DNA of 64,000 bases, taken from positions 256,619 through 320,618 of the forward strand of contig NZ_CAXMZT010000004.1 of the NCBI RefSeq assembly GCF_964199965.1, in the 5' to 3' direction. A model generated the notes under the pieces. That model was not told the origin of the DNA. It saw only the letters and a list, made by a program, of their open reading frames with translations, and ran no database searches. This stretch comes from JAFIFT01 sp020051095 (GTDB lineage Bacteria; Pseudomonadota; Gammaproteobacteria; Legionellales; Legionellaceae). The position numbers were made by a program, and so were the translations under genes. This document shows, piece by piece, positions 36,017-45,023 of the stretch (position 1 is its first letter; the number at the start of each line of letters is the position of its first letter).

Positions 36017-36434
36017 AGCTGCATTGCTTCAGACAATCTAGCCACTCCCGGCCAATAATTGATTCTCCTAATAGTTAGTGGCAACCAATTACTTTATAAA
36101 ACAGTTTATTTGAACAATTAGGAAAAGAGTATGCCGCATGAAATACTGGAGTCTAGCGATAATATTTCAAATAAATGCAACTGATCTTGCCTCAGAAAAT
36201 AAGATTTTACTCTCTTAACAGGGTGTCCATCAAATCAAGGCAAGCTCATAAGTCTCTAATGAAAATTTACCATCCTTCATAATTAGCATTGCATAACCGT
36301 CTTTAGCATCTGGTAAATTAATATCCCACAACTTTTTACTAAGTGTCTTCCTTTGAGATAGGTTTTTTTAATCAGCTCATAACCCAGTGCTGCCTCTGTC
36401 GTTAGTCAGCCTTGCTGGTATTCAACTGAAGCAA
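36017..36434 (-). pseudogene. Frameshifted coding remnant
   Basis: Two minus-strand frames carry coding-like pieces: ALGYELIKKTYLKG, then after a shift KLWDINLPDAKDGYAMLI and KFSLETYELA. They probably come from one decayed gene of unknown family. Confidence 0.35.
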
Positions 36435-37553
36435 TTAAAGAACACATGGTGGGGGTTGCAGATACTGCTGAAGACTAGACAGCTCATCTTTAACTTCCTC
36501 GAATTTAGGGCGCTGATTTGTAATGGATGTCATTCTGTTAATAAGCGCTGTTAATGCATTAATCATTTCTTCACTTAACTCTTCAATTTTCTCGCCATTT
36601 TTACCTATAATGAATCCTAGATTTTGTAGATTAAGTGCTTTTTCGGCGACTACTCCCATCTCAGTAACTCGTTCAGAGGAAAAATTAATAGCCCCCATCA
36701 TTTCAGCAACAAGACATCCAAAAGAAAACATCTCACTCTGAGTTGATAAAGGTTTGATACTTGCTTCTGGTGCTCTGTATGCTGGGGTTCCTGTGTCTTT
36801 GATAGAAGATGAGTTTTTTGGCGTCGCTTCTCCCATATCAATTAAGTTACCGCTCATCATAACATTGCCAGCAGCGATATCCCCATGTAACCATCCAGCT
36901 TTGTGGAGAGTGATTAGATTTTCAGCCAGATAAATCAATGTTCCTAATCGTTCTATAAAACTATAAGTTTCAGGAGACTCAGTTAATTTTTGCTTAACCG
37001 TAGGTTCTTTATATTCATGCATCACAAGATAACCTTTTTCAGAGCCCTTTCCATATGCGATTAGTTTATCGAGTACTTGGGATGCATTCTTTTCATTATC
37101 AATATTAAGTGTCTTTTTAAGATCAATAATTTTAACGGCCATTGGTTCCTGGGGTTCACTTATTTGTAAATCTGTTTTTGTTAGCTTAATTTCAAATACA
37201 ATTCGTTTTACACTGCCAAATTGACCTCTGCCCAAACGATAATTTTTTACTTCTTTATTACCGAGGACAAAATACTTTTCTTCTACTTTAATAATAGAGT
37301 TAGACAGCTGGAACTTGGTAGGAACTAAAGCTGAATTACCTTCTCTGAGTTCATAATTCTTATTGCGACTCAAAATCTTGACTTTTGCAGGATGCTGATC
37401 TTGAATAAGAGCTAACAATTTTTGACGATCATCCTGTGGCATAGTTGTTGAAATGACTATGATTGAAGAGTTTGTATCTTTTGCATTTGCAGAAGATGAG
37501 CCTTTCTGCGTCGCTTTCCCAAGATTTAATAGTTTCAATCCTGGATTAGGCAT
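36435..37553 (-). CDS. Eukaryotic-like protein kinase, LegK-type effector candidate
   Basis: The start at 37553 (MPNPGLKLLN) follows GGAAGGGA. The product has 372 residues. The glycine-rich loop is LGRGQFGSV at 107-115 and the VAIK Lys is K141 in MAVKIID. The catalytic loop reads HGDIAAGN (H223-G-D225, N230) in place of HRD. DFG appears as IDMGE (D239) and the APE motif is YRAPEAS near 263. All catalytic residues (K, D, N, D) remain. The Gly replacing the HRD Arg suggests activity without activation-loop phosphorylation. The extended N-terminus (about 100 residues) has no recognised domain. Confidence 0.85.
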   Translation of the reverse strand: MPNPGLKLLNLGKATQKGSSSANAKDTNSSIIVISTTMPQDDRQKLLALIQDQHPAKVKILSRNKNYELREGNSALVPTKFQLSNSIIKVEEKYFVLGNKEVKNYRLGRGQFGSVKRIVFEIKLTKTDLQISEPQEPMAVKIIDLKKTLNIDNEKNASQVLDKLIAYGKGSEKGYLVMHEYKEPTVKQKLTESPETYSFIERLGTLIYLAENLITLHKAGWLHGDIAAGNVMMSGNLIDMGEATPKNSSSIKDTGTPAYRAPEASIKPLSTQSEMFSFGCLVAEMMGAINFSSERVTEMGVVAEKALNLQNLGFIIGKNGEKIEELSEEMINALTALINRMTSITNQRPKFEEVKDELSSLQQYLQPPPCVL

Positions 37554-37688
37554 GATAACAATCCCTTCCATATTAAATGAAGCTTCTATTCTTAAGTATA
37601 GCAGGGAGCGTCCGTAAAATTATCGAGAGAGGGACGTACACGGTAATATTCTCAATCCATCCCACAATTGAATCCATCAATCAGCAAA

Positions 37689-37711
37689 CGTAGGTTGGGC
37701 CTTGGCCCAAC
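37689..37711. repeat. GTAGGTTGGGCC palindrome
   Basis: CGTAGGTTGGGCCTTGGCCC matches the repeat at 25752-25779. Confidence 0.6.
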
Positions 37712-37934
37712 ATTTGGGATGAGTGCAGTTATAAAAGGAAAATGAAAATTGCGGCTATCTTTCATTGTGAATAATGAATAGTTAGAGAACAGTTTAAATA
37801 GATTTTCTTTCTAACATAGATTCATTATAGCCAGACAGTAAGCCCAAAAATGACTATCACACAAAATGTTCAACTCATCGCTATTGAATTAAGAAGCGAT
37901 GAAAAGAAATTTTGTGCAAAAAGAAATCGTTTAA

Positions 37935-37955
37935 AGCCCATTTTTATATAGGGCT
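37935..37955 (-). terminator. Terminator of the left csp copy
   Basis: AGCCC and GGGCT pair around an AT loop and are followed on the minus strand by TTT. Confidence 0.6.
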
Positions 37956-37987
37956 AGCATTACTAGATTGCTTGTTACTATCAAAAA

Positions 37988-38197
37988 TTATAAGCAAACG
38001 ATTTGTTCAGCTTGAGGGCCTTTTTGACCTTGAGTTACAACGAACTCTACACTTTGACCTTCTTTTAATGTTTTAAACCCACTACTTACTATAGAGCTAA
38101 AATGGGCGAAAACATCTGGCCCCGAACTTTGTTCAATAAAACCGAAACCTTTAGACTCATTAAACCATTTAACCGTACCAGTTGTTGTTTTGGACAT
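37988..38197 (-). CDS. CspA-family cold shock protein (left copy)
   Basis: The product has 69 residues forming a single OB-fold. RNP1 is KGFGFIEQ and RNP2 is VFAHFSSI. The start GTVKWFNESKG is canonical. These proteins melt RNA structure at low temperature. The protein is identical to the one at 41582-41791 because both lie in the long direct repeat. A leader of about 200 bases upstream within the repeat is typical of cold-regulated csp transcripts. Confidence 0.95.
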   Translation of the reverse strand: MSKTTTGTVKWFNESKGFGFIEQSSGPDVFAHFSSIVSSGFKTLKEGQSVEFVVTQGQKGPQAEQIVCL

Positions 38198-38671
38198 AAT
38201 ATATACCTGAAAAAATTATAAGTATGCTTAAATATTAAGCTAGCTAGGAAGATGAAAAAGATAGTTTTATTGATAATAGCGCGTAAATTATGAAAAAAAC
38301 GTGGAATTAGTAATATGCAAAACCGGCTTTCTCTCAAGCCATAGTAGTACAATAACACCTATATATAAATATAGCAATTTATATTTATACTGAGAAAAGT
38401 CTTTACAATGGTTTCAATAATCGGCTATACGGGTTTTGTTTTAAATTGAAATTTAACATTATTTTGGCCCCAATTAGTCTGCCAGCTCAAATAACTATTA
38501 AAACTGGGGATTGATCGCTTTTTTCATTTGTCTTTTTGAAGTATTCAATGCAACTACGCTTCAGAAATTGTCGCTTCAGCACTTCATCAGCACAATAAGG
38601 ATTTCGAAAATGCTTCCTTTTCCCCTTTGACTGATATTATTTATATTAGAAATATGATATAATTAAAACAT

Positions 38672-38708
38672 GTGGGTAAAAATTTTTGTACCCACCCTTC
38701 TTTTTTAC
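38672..38708 (+). terminator. Hairpin with T-run
   Basis: GTGGGTA and TACCCAC flank AAAATTTTTG and are followed by CCTTCTTTTTT. It points in the plus direction, ahead of the Cys4 protein operon. Confidence 0.6.
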
Positions 38709-38713
38709 TTGCC

Positions 38714-38803
38714 TATTACATGTGATTCTATTTTAGATTTTTGGCGCAATCACTTACCTTTTAGTCATTTTGAATCGAAGCTGACTGTTAAGGTAGGAAT
38801 GTT
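38714..38803 (+). promoter_or_regulatory. Conserved 5' leader of the Cys4 protein gene
   Basis: The sequence is shared with 31925-32029 up to the start codon. CTTACCTT and AAGGTAGG can pair across about 30 bases and would cover the AAGG ribosome site, suggesting a folded leader that controls translation. Confidence 0.45.
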
Positions 38804-39022
38804 ATGAGCCATAAAATATGCCATTACTGTTTACAAATTTCTGATAGTTTTTCCCTCCAAGGAAAATACAAAACGAACAATGAGAAGTTTCTCTGCTATA
38901 GATTATGCAATTTATGTAATCAAAAGTTAATTGGAATTAATTCATACTCTGATAAACAAGGCCGTCAAACCTTCTTAACCACCGTCAAGGCTAATGCTAA
39001 AAACTATCCTGAATATGCTTAG
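38804..39022 (+). CDS. Small four-cysteine (zinc-ribbon-like) protein
   Basis: The product has 72 residues. Two Cys pairs, CHYC (6-9) and CNLC near 36-39, could bind one zinc. The remainder is basic and polar. It is the first gene of a plus-strand run with an RRM protein 49 bases downstream and a desaturase after that. This context suggests a small nucleic-acid-binding or stress protein. A truncated duplicate is at 31925-32112. Confidence 0.6.
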   Translation: MSHKICHYCLQISDSFSLQGKYKTNNEKFLCYRLCNLCNQKLIGINSYSDKQGRQTFLTTVKANAKNYPEYA

Positions 39023-39071
39023 GAGAAATTTTTCTCGCCTTTCATCATTCCAATAATCACAAGGTGTTATT

Positions 39072-39350
39072 ATGAAACAAAATAAAATATATGTCGGTGC
39101 TTTTTCATCGTCTACAACTGAAACGGAACTCAGAGAGGCATTTTCAGAATTTGGTTCTATTGATGATATTAAAATCATTATTGATAGATATACTGGTGAA
39201 TCAAAAGGTTTTGCATTTATTACGTTTTCATCCAATTCAAGTGCTGTAAAAGCTCTAAATATGAATGGAAAAGAACTAAAAGAAAGAACTATCCGGGTCA
39301 GCGCAGCTAGAAAAAAAGAGAGTTTTCGAGGTAACCAAAATCTTTGGTAA
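39072..39350 (+). CDS. RRM-type RNA-binding protein
   Basis: The product has 92 residues and consists of a single RNA recognition motif. RNP2 is KIYVGAF at 5-11 and RNP1 is KGFAFITF at about 45-52, with a short basic tail (ARKKESFRG). Such bacterial RRM proteins are often cold-inducible. AAGGTG precedes the ATG. Its neighbours (csp genes, desaturase, helicase fragment) support a cold-response role. Confidence 0.93.
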   Translation: MKQNKIYVGAFSSSTTETELREAFSEFGSIDDIKIIIDRYTGESKGFAFITFSSNSSAVKALNMNGKELKERTIRVSAARKKESFRGNQNLW

Positions 39351-39440
39351 AAAGTTAGGCCGTATCTGTTTCAGACATGTTGAAACTCTGGCAAAATATG
39401 TATCACATGAAATCTTTTCTCAAAATATAAGTGTTAATCT

Positions 39441-40541
39441 ATGATTCAATTCCCGAAAGCCGATCTGCAAGGTGTACTTAGACAAAGAGTAAATGATTAT
39501 TTTAACAGTTTAGGTATCTCTAAATATGGAGGCAAACCAATAGTCATAAAAAGTGTCGTTTTGCTGGCATTACTATTTATCCCATATGGTATTTTATTAA
39601 CGTATGATCTTAATTCCATATCAATGCTTCTCCTTGCAGCAACGATGGGAGTGGCTATAGCGGGCTTAGGTATGGGGGTTATGCATGACTGTATCCACGG
39701 CTCGTTTTCTTCCTCACCAAAACTGAATAAATGGTGGGGTACGTTAATATATGTGCTGATATCAGGTGGTAATCCAATTTGCTGGCGACTACAACATAAC
39801 GTACTTCATCATAGATTCACAAACATTCATGATGTTGATGAGGATTTAAACCCTTATGGGTTTATGCGTTTTTGTCCACATGATAAGCAAAAACCAATAT
39901 TTAGATTTCAGCACCTATATGCCATTTTCTTGTATGCTTTGACAACTCTAATATGGGTGTTACATAAAGAATTTGCTCAGCTAAAGCGGTATTTCTCAAT
40001 GGGTTTAATCAAGTCAAAAGTTCAATATAGGAAAGAGCTTAGGTTTTTAATAGTTTCAAAAACCATTTACTATGGTTATATGCTTATTATACCGATGATG
40101 ATTTTAAATATTAATATTTTTCAGTGGCTGATAGGCTTTATAATCATGCATGCTGTTACTGGAATCATTCTAGCAGTTGTATTCCAGCTCGCACATGTCA
40201 TTGAAAATACAGATTATCCTTTGCCCGATAACAGTGGTAATATTGCCCATGACTGGGCTAGCCATCAAGTTAAAACCACCACGAATTTTTCTCCAAATAA
40301 CCGTCTGTTAACTTGGTTTATTGGTGGTTTAAATTTCCAAATAGAGCACCATTTTTTTCCAACGATTTGTCACGTCCATTATCCTAAAATCGCAGGAATC
40401 GTACAACAGACCGTTAAAGAATATGGCCTAGGCTATCACTGCTACCCGACACTGGGACTTGCGTTAAAGGCCCACTTTAAACACTTGTATACACTTGGAC
40501 AGACCGACATGTCTTTAGTTAATAATATGGAGAGCAGCTAG
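39441..40541 (+). CDS. Membrane fatty acid desaturase
   Basis: The product has 366 residues. Three histidine boxes are present: HDCIHGS near 88, HNVLHHRF near 117 and QIEHHFFP near 297. Paired membrane helices lie at about 35-75 and 205-250. The QxxHH third box is typical of front-end or acyl-lipid desaturases (linoleoyl-CoA desaturase-like). The enzyme introduces a double bond into membrane acyl chains using di-iron and O2, which raises fluidity at low temperature. It fits the surrounding cold-response genes. Confidence 0.92.
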   Translation: MIQFPKADLQGVLRQRVNDYFNSLGISKYGGKPIVIKSVVLLALLFIPYGILLTYDLNSISMLLLAATMGVAIAGLGMGVMHDCIHGSFSSSPKLNKWWGTLIYVLISGGNPICWRLQHNVLHHRFTNIHDVDEDLNPYGFMRFCPHDKQKPIFRFQHLYAIFLYALTTLIWVLHKEFAQLKRYFSMGLIKSKVQYRKELRFLIVSKTIYYGYMLIIPMMILNINIFQWLIGFIIMHAVTGIILAVVFQLAHVIENTDYPLPDNSGNIAHDWASHQVKTTTNFSPNNRLLTWFIGGLNFQIEHHFFPTICHVHYPKIAGIVQQTVKEYGLGYHCYPTLGLALKAHFKHLYTLGQTDMSLVNNMESS

Positions 40542-40646
40542 ACGATAAAGTTAGCTGTATCAAACTCACCGCATCAATTTAAACAATACAATATTTCTTC
40601 TGAATATCATCTGGATTGTTTTCATTTAGAAAATAGAGAGAATAAA

Positions 40647-40820
40647 ATGACATTTACATCCCTTGAGCTATCAAATTCCACCACGATAGCTTTACGTGAA
40701 AAAAATTATACTTCACCAACCTCTATTCAGCAAAAGGCCATACCTGCTATCTTTCTAAATCGTGATATTATAACGACTGCTCAAACCGGCACAGGAAAGG
40801 TGTGTGCCGCTAATTATTAA
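40647..40820 (+). pseudogene. DEAD-box RNA helicase, cut just after Walker A
   Basis: The 57-residue frame begins MTFTSLELSNS and contains the Q-motif (YTSPTSIQQKAIP) and motif I AQTGTGK, then departs to VCAANY and TAA. The remaining helicase (about 350 residues) is absent. The 5' end is intact, so this is a 3' truncation of a RhlE/CsdA-type helicase gene. Confidence 0.85.
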
Positions 40821-40922
40821 TTTTAATCAACATTAGCTAGTAAATTTTATATAATCTTCTATTAAATCACTAACTGAGGCCTTCAGCCCCCATCTATCTA
40901 TGCATCTATTTTCTAACTTCTT

Positions 40923-40949
40923 CTATGCGCAAGTGTAAATTGCGCATAG
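40923..40949 (-). terminator. Perfect hairpin below the long csp gene
   Basis: CTATGCGCAA and TTGCGCATAG form a ten-base stem with an eight-base or shorter loop, 36 bases after the csp stop on the minus strand. The following T-run is weak. Confidence 0.55.
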
Positions 40950-40984
40950 CATTTCTATTTTTAATAATAGCGATTAAGTTGATA

Positions 40985-41287
40985 TTATTTAGACATATTG
41001 AAAAGTCGTCTAAAATACATTTGAACCCTAGATAAGTAGCTTCCTGTAATTGAAGGAGAGCGAGGACTACTTAATGAATTTCTAATAACTATATTATCTG
41101 CTTGAGGCCCTTTATCTCCAGCGATTACAATAAACTCTACTTTCTGACCCTCAATAAGAGTTTTAAAACCATCGGTAATGATAGAGGAAAAGTGAGCAAA
41201 TACGTCGGTTCCTGAGTCCTGCTCAATAAAACCAAAACCTTTCGATTTACTAAACCACTTAACAGTTCCTGTCTTTATATTTGACAT
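40985..41287 (-). CDS. Cold shock protein with C-terminal extension
   Basis: The product has 100 residues. Residues 1-68 form a CspA-type OB-fold (KGFGFIEQ, VFAHFSSI). A further 32 residues, rich in Ser and Arg (SSPRSPSITGSY, MYFRRLF), are not part of the family and could contact RNA or membranes. The gene lies just outside the right direct repeat and in the same direction as its csp gene, about 295 bases apart. Confidence 0.9.
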   Translation of the reverse strand: MSNIKTGTVKWFSKSKGFGFIEQDSGTDVFAHFSSIITDGFKTLIEGQKVEFIVIAGDKGPQADNIVIRNSLSSPRSPSITGSYLSRVQMYFRRLFNMSK

Positions 41288-41528
41288 AAAATTATCCTGA
41301 TATTTATAGGATGGAGTGACTAGACGGGCTAAATAATAAATAGATACAAATGAAATTTAAGATAATAATGAATAGTTAGAGAACAGTTTAAATAGATTTT
41401 CTTTCTAACATAGATTCATTATAGCCAGACAGTAACCCCAAAAATGACAATCACACAAAATGTTCAACTCATCGCTATTGAATTAAGAGGCGATGAAAAG
41501 AAATTTTGTGCGAAAAGAAATCGTTTAA

Positions 41529-41549
41529 AGCCCATTTTTATATAGGGCT
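41529..41549 (-). terminator. Terminator of the right csp copy
   Basis: The same AGCCC/GGGCT hairpin as in the left repeat. Confidence 0.6.
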
Positions 41550-41581
41550 AACATTACTAGATTGCTTGTTACTATCAAAAA

Positions 41582-41791
41582 TTATAAGCAAACGATTTGT
41601 TCAGCTTGAGGGCCTTTTTGACCTTGAGTTACAACGAACTCTACACTTTGACCTTCTTTTAATGTTTTAAACCCACTACTTACTATAGAGCTAAAATGGG
41701 CGAAAACATCTGGCCCCGAACTTTGTTCAATAAAACCGAAACCTTTTGACTCATTAAACCATTTAACCGTACCGGTTGTTGTTTTTGACAT
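41582..41791 (-). CDS. CspA-family cold shock protein (right copy)
   Basis: The protein sequence is identical to that of 37988-38197. The DNA differs at a few silent positions (for example near 41747 and 41775), so the duplication is recent but not brand new. It is transcribed toward the extended csp gene. Confidence 0.95.
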   Translation of the reverse strand: MSKTTTGTVKWFNESKGFGFIEQSSGPDVFAHFSSIVSSGFKTLKEGQSVEFVVTQGQKGPQAEQIVCL

Positions 41792-42154
41792 AATATATAC
41801 CTGAAAAAATTATAAGTATGCTTAAATATTAAGCTAGCTAGGAAGATGAAAAAGATAGTTTTATTGATAATAGCGCGTAAATTATGAAAAAAAACGTGGA
41901 ATTAGTAATATGCAAAACCGGCTTTCTCTCAAGCCATAGTAGTACAATAACACCTATATATAAATATAGCAATTAATATTTATACTGAGAAAAGTCTTTA
42001 CAATGGTTAGCACTATACCCAAGATGGCGAAGAATATCTTCTGGTACGCCCGGGTCTGTAATTCGATAATATCCCCCATTAATATTAGGAAATAATGAGC
42101 TTTGCGTATTGGCATCATTGTCGCCGCATGGATAATAAGCTATAAAGAGGGGGT

Positions 42155-42576
42155 AGGATTGATCTGGGGAAAGCTGGTGGCGCAGGGTTCCAAGTTACTA
42201 CTTACGCCTAGACCATTCAAGATATGGAAGTTGCGCTGGGATCACGCGCTAAAACTGATGTGTCTGAAGGAAATTTTAATACCCACATCATGCTACGGGT
42301 GAAAAATGAGAAACGGAGAACTTACGGGTCAAACTACTACCCCAAGTTGGTGTAATCGGTCATACCCAGATTTCTTTGGTTAATGATACTCCGCATGGGG
42401 ATGATGGTGTTTATTTTAATAAAACTAATGAGGATCGGGTTCTGACTTCTTCTGTTTCTATGATTGGGGCGGAGGATATTGTTTCTTTGCCAAAGGGGCA
42501 AGCATTTATTTTCGTCAGTGACGCTGAAATTTATAAAGTTAGACTGCCTTTGCCATTAACAAAGGTTCCTCAGTAA
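42155..42576 (+). pseudogene. TraD-like coupling protein C-terminal remnant, frameshifted
   Basis: Pieces in different frames read TIQDMEVALGSRAK, GNFNTHIMLRVKNEK, then NKTNEDRVLTSSVSM and SLPKGQAFIFV followed by YKVRLPLP. These match the C-terminal region of TraD coupling ATPases of conjugative and integrative elements. The ATPase domain is missing. It is a leftover of a conjugative element. Confidence 0.7.
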
Positions 42577-42582
42577 CACCCC

Positions 42583-42725
42583 CTTTGTGCCGGACAATTT
42601 TTTAAAATAGCCGTCTTTGCGAACGTAGTGAAGCAATCTAGAACAGATTTCTGTTCAGAGATCGAACTGGATTGCTTCGCAAAGCTCGCAGCGACGGTGC
42701 TTTGAAAAAATTGTCCGGTACAAAG
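42583..42725 (-). mobile_element. Family B miniature element, copy 2
   Basis: This is an inverted copy of 23429-23572 with ends CTTTGTGCCGGACAATTTTT and AATTGTCCGGTACAAAG. It follows directly after the TraD remnant. Confidence 0.8.
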
Positions 42726-42901
42726 TAACACGCCACCTTAATAATCCAGCTTAATTTTTTCCTAACAATTAGTCTAATGCTTGATCTAGGGATATTTCTA
42801 TCAACTATTTTCAATTTCTTGACGGTAGAATCATTTTTGTAACAATATCCTGCTATAAAATGATGCTAAAATAATCAAAGAGTCGAAGATTAGGGTTCAA
42901 T

Positions 42902-44779
42902 ATGCCAGAAAAAAAGAAAGCTATAGAAACACTAATGGAAAAAACCGACATTCCCGGATTATCTATGGCGACAATGAAAAATGGAGTTATTGATTATACT
43001 GCCCTCGGGATGACAAGCTGTGGCTTTTACAAAGTTAATGAACTGCCCAATGATGAGCAAATGAAGAAGCTTGACTCATCCAGGTATCTATTAACGGACG
43101 ATGGCCTATATTTTTATAATGTATCTACAAATCAATTAGAAACGGTTTCCGAAAATGACGTTATAGTCAAAAACACCATGGATAAGATTAACCACGACCC
43201 CATGTACCAGAAGTTCGAGCAAATTCCTGCTTTAAAAGCCGATCAGCTTCAACACATTGAGCAAGAAACGAATCATCCATTTCAACCCCAAAAAATTGAT
43301 GAGGGCACTCAATTTGGGGCTGCCTCATTAAGCAAGCCAGTATTTTTTTATCTGGTTTTGAGAATTATTGAAGATAAAAATATTCAGAAAGAACTGAAAT
43401 TAAATGATTTTGACTTGAATTCAAAATTAGTCGATTTACTCCCTGGTTTTGATGAAAAAAGTGGCTTGGCTAACGATATTACTGTTGGCATGGCTTTGTC
43501 CCATCAAACGGGGGTTCATGACCCTTCACAAGATTATGGTGCACCAGAAATATTATTTGAACCAGGAAGCCAATTTGGGTATTCAGGTTTCCCATTGATA
43601 TACCTTCAAATGGCATTAGAAAAAAATACGGGGCAGACTTTAGAACAATTAGCAAAAAAATATGTTTTTGATCATTGCCACATGGACCATAGTAGCTTTT
43701 TGAAAAAGGGACATGTCGACTTGTTACCTGATTATTCAGCTAAAAGCTCTGTTTTTCCTGCTGATATTGACTCCTATTCTTCCGTTGCAGCCAATAGTCT
43801 GCGAACAACCGCTGAAGATTATGCCAAGTTCATGCTTGAATGGATGAATGATGAGAAGCTTTCAAAATATTTAACTACGCCTGTAGTTAAGTTAACCAAG
43901 GATAGTTGGGCAAGAACTGTAGGAATTGATGAAGATCGTTTAAATAATTTGGCCTGGGGACACGGCATAGGTCTTCAGCTAGAACATGGGAAAGTAACTG
44001 CTGTATTCCATAATGGTGATATGAATCAGTGGCGTGCCGTTATCACGATGAATCCCCAAACAAAAACTGGTACGGTATTTTTTAGTAACTCACATAATGG
44101 TGATGTTCTTACTGAAGAAATCACCAATGGCGTAATAGATGCCAGAGAGTCTTGTGAATATATGCGTGATAAATTTGGTTTTGCAATGGCCTATGAAGAG
44201 GATTGGGAAGCCAAACAAATGAGCCGTATGAAAAATATCGATCTTTTTATTGTGGGAAAAAACCTTGAGGCGGCAAAACTGAACTTGGATCTTGCGACAG
44301 AGCGATTACTAAAAGCTTTGGAATTGTCTAGTAATGTTACTCTAGCAGAAGAGCATTTAGAAAAAGCCAAGGAACGTTATCAAAATATGCAAAAATTTTT
44401 AGAGAGTCTTACAACTAAAGCTAATCAGCCTAAAGATTCTAACAGACTAAGCACAATAGATGACATGGTTGATAAAGCTAGGAAAAATGAACCTGAAACT
44501 GGAATTTCAGGCGCCAGCGAAGAAGAATGGGCTCAAGAAGAAAATGAGTACAAATCAAGCTACTCTCTTATGAGTAGAACATTGAATAAATATTCACCGA
44601 GACCAGTCCCCAAAGCATCACCAAACCATGAAAAAGATAAAGAATCAAACCAGAGACAAAAGCAAGAAAGAGAAGAACCTGTCAGTATGAAACCTTCTGA
44701 AGAGGAATCCAATAAACCAAAAACACCCTACGACAGAATGTATAGTGGCCCCAAACCAACTGGGTATGAAGATAAATAA
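42902..44779 (+). CDS. Cytosolic beta-lactamase-fold protein with charged C-terminal tail
   Basis: The product has 625 residues and no signal peptide. The serine-hydrolase fold covers about 8-420, with an insertion at about 40-130. SxxK is intact (S142-L-S-K145). The YxN motif reads Y227-S-G229 and the HSG-like motif reads H370-N-G372. Residues about 440-625 are helical and then highly charged and disordered (KDKESNQRQKQEREEP, SEEESNKPKTPYD). Glu-rich C-termini are common in Dot/Icm substrates. Loss of the YxN Asn argues for altered chemistry. A host-directed role is inferred. Confidence 0.75.
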   Translation: MPEKKKAIETLMEKTDIPGLSMATMKNGVIDYTALGMTSCGFYKVNELPNDEQMKKLDSSRYLLTDDGLYFYNVSTNQLETVSENDVIVKNTMDKINHDPMYQKFEQIPALKADQLQHIEQETNHPFQPQKIDEGTQFGAASLSKPVFFYLVLRIIEDKNIQKELKLNDFDLNSKLVDLLPGFDEKSGLANDITVGMALSHQTGVHDPSQDYGAPEILFEPGSQFGYSGFPLIYLQMALEKNTGQTLEQLAKKYVFDHCHMDHSSFLKKGHVDLLPDYSAKSSVFPADIDSYSSVAANSLRTTAEDYAKFMLEWMNDEKLSKYLTTPVVKLTKDSWARTVGIDEDRLNNLAWGHGIGLQLEHGKVTAVFHNGDMNQWRAVITMNPQTKTGTVFFSNSHNGDVLTEEITNGVIDARESCEYMRDKFGFAMAYEEDWEAKQMSRMKNIDLFIVGKNLEAAKLNLDLATERLLKALELSSNVTLAEEHLEKAKERYQNMQKFLESLTTKANQPKDSNRLSTIDDMVDKARKNEPETGISGASEEEWAQEENEYKSSYSLMSRTLNKYSPRPVPKASPNHEKDKESNQRQKQEREEPVSMKPSEEESNKPKTPYDRMYSGPKPTGYEDK

Positions 44780-44871
44780 TTGAAGGGCTGACTTAGAAAA
44801 GTAGAAGAGAAAATTTGAATCAATCAGAGAAACCACGACAATGATATATTCATTAGGTTCCTGATACACAC

Positions 44872-44976
44872 ATGCTTAATCAACAAGAAAAGAGGATTGA
44901 TCGCAAAGTTCGAGGAATTATCAGTCGTGAGCTTGGGCATTCCCGCCAATCGATCCTAAAAATTTATTGTGGATAG
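44872..44976 (+). pseudogene. Tyrosine recombinase C-terminal remnant
   Basis: The 34 residues end RGIISRELGHSRQSILKIYCG, the LGHxR...Y box pattern of phage-type integrases (His-x-x-Arg, then the nucleophile Tyr). The rest is lost. Confidence 0.55.
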
Positions 44977-45023
44977 TATAAGCTTGGCATAATTGCGTAT
45001 TTAACTAATTCATATTAGGAACC

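Larger units (their letters stand above)
37771..38412 (+). repeat. Long direct repeat, left copy (about 640 bp)
   Basis: It starts ATAATGAATAGTTAGAGAAC and ends GTCTTTACAATGGTT. The right copy at 41364-42008 is almost identical, including the csp gene, its terminator and its 5' leader. Confidence 0.9.
38198..38803. other. csp leader, spacer and hairpin
   Basis: The region 38198-38412 is the duplicated csp upstream sequence. A short minus-strand coding-like piece (HFRNPYCADEVLKRQFLKR) spans about 38500-38620 without a start. Confidence 0.4.
41364..42008 (+). repeat. Long direct repeat, right copy (about 640 bp)
   Basis: This is the partner of 37771-38412, in the same orientation, with only scattered substitutions. 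Confidence 0.9.

Noticed and set aside
42102..42302. 66-codon frame as an independent gene
   Set aside because: Reading frames here are pieces of a frameshifted TraD-like remnant.
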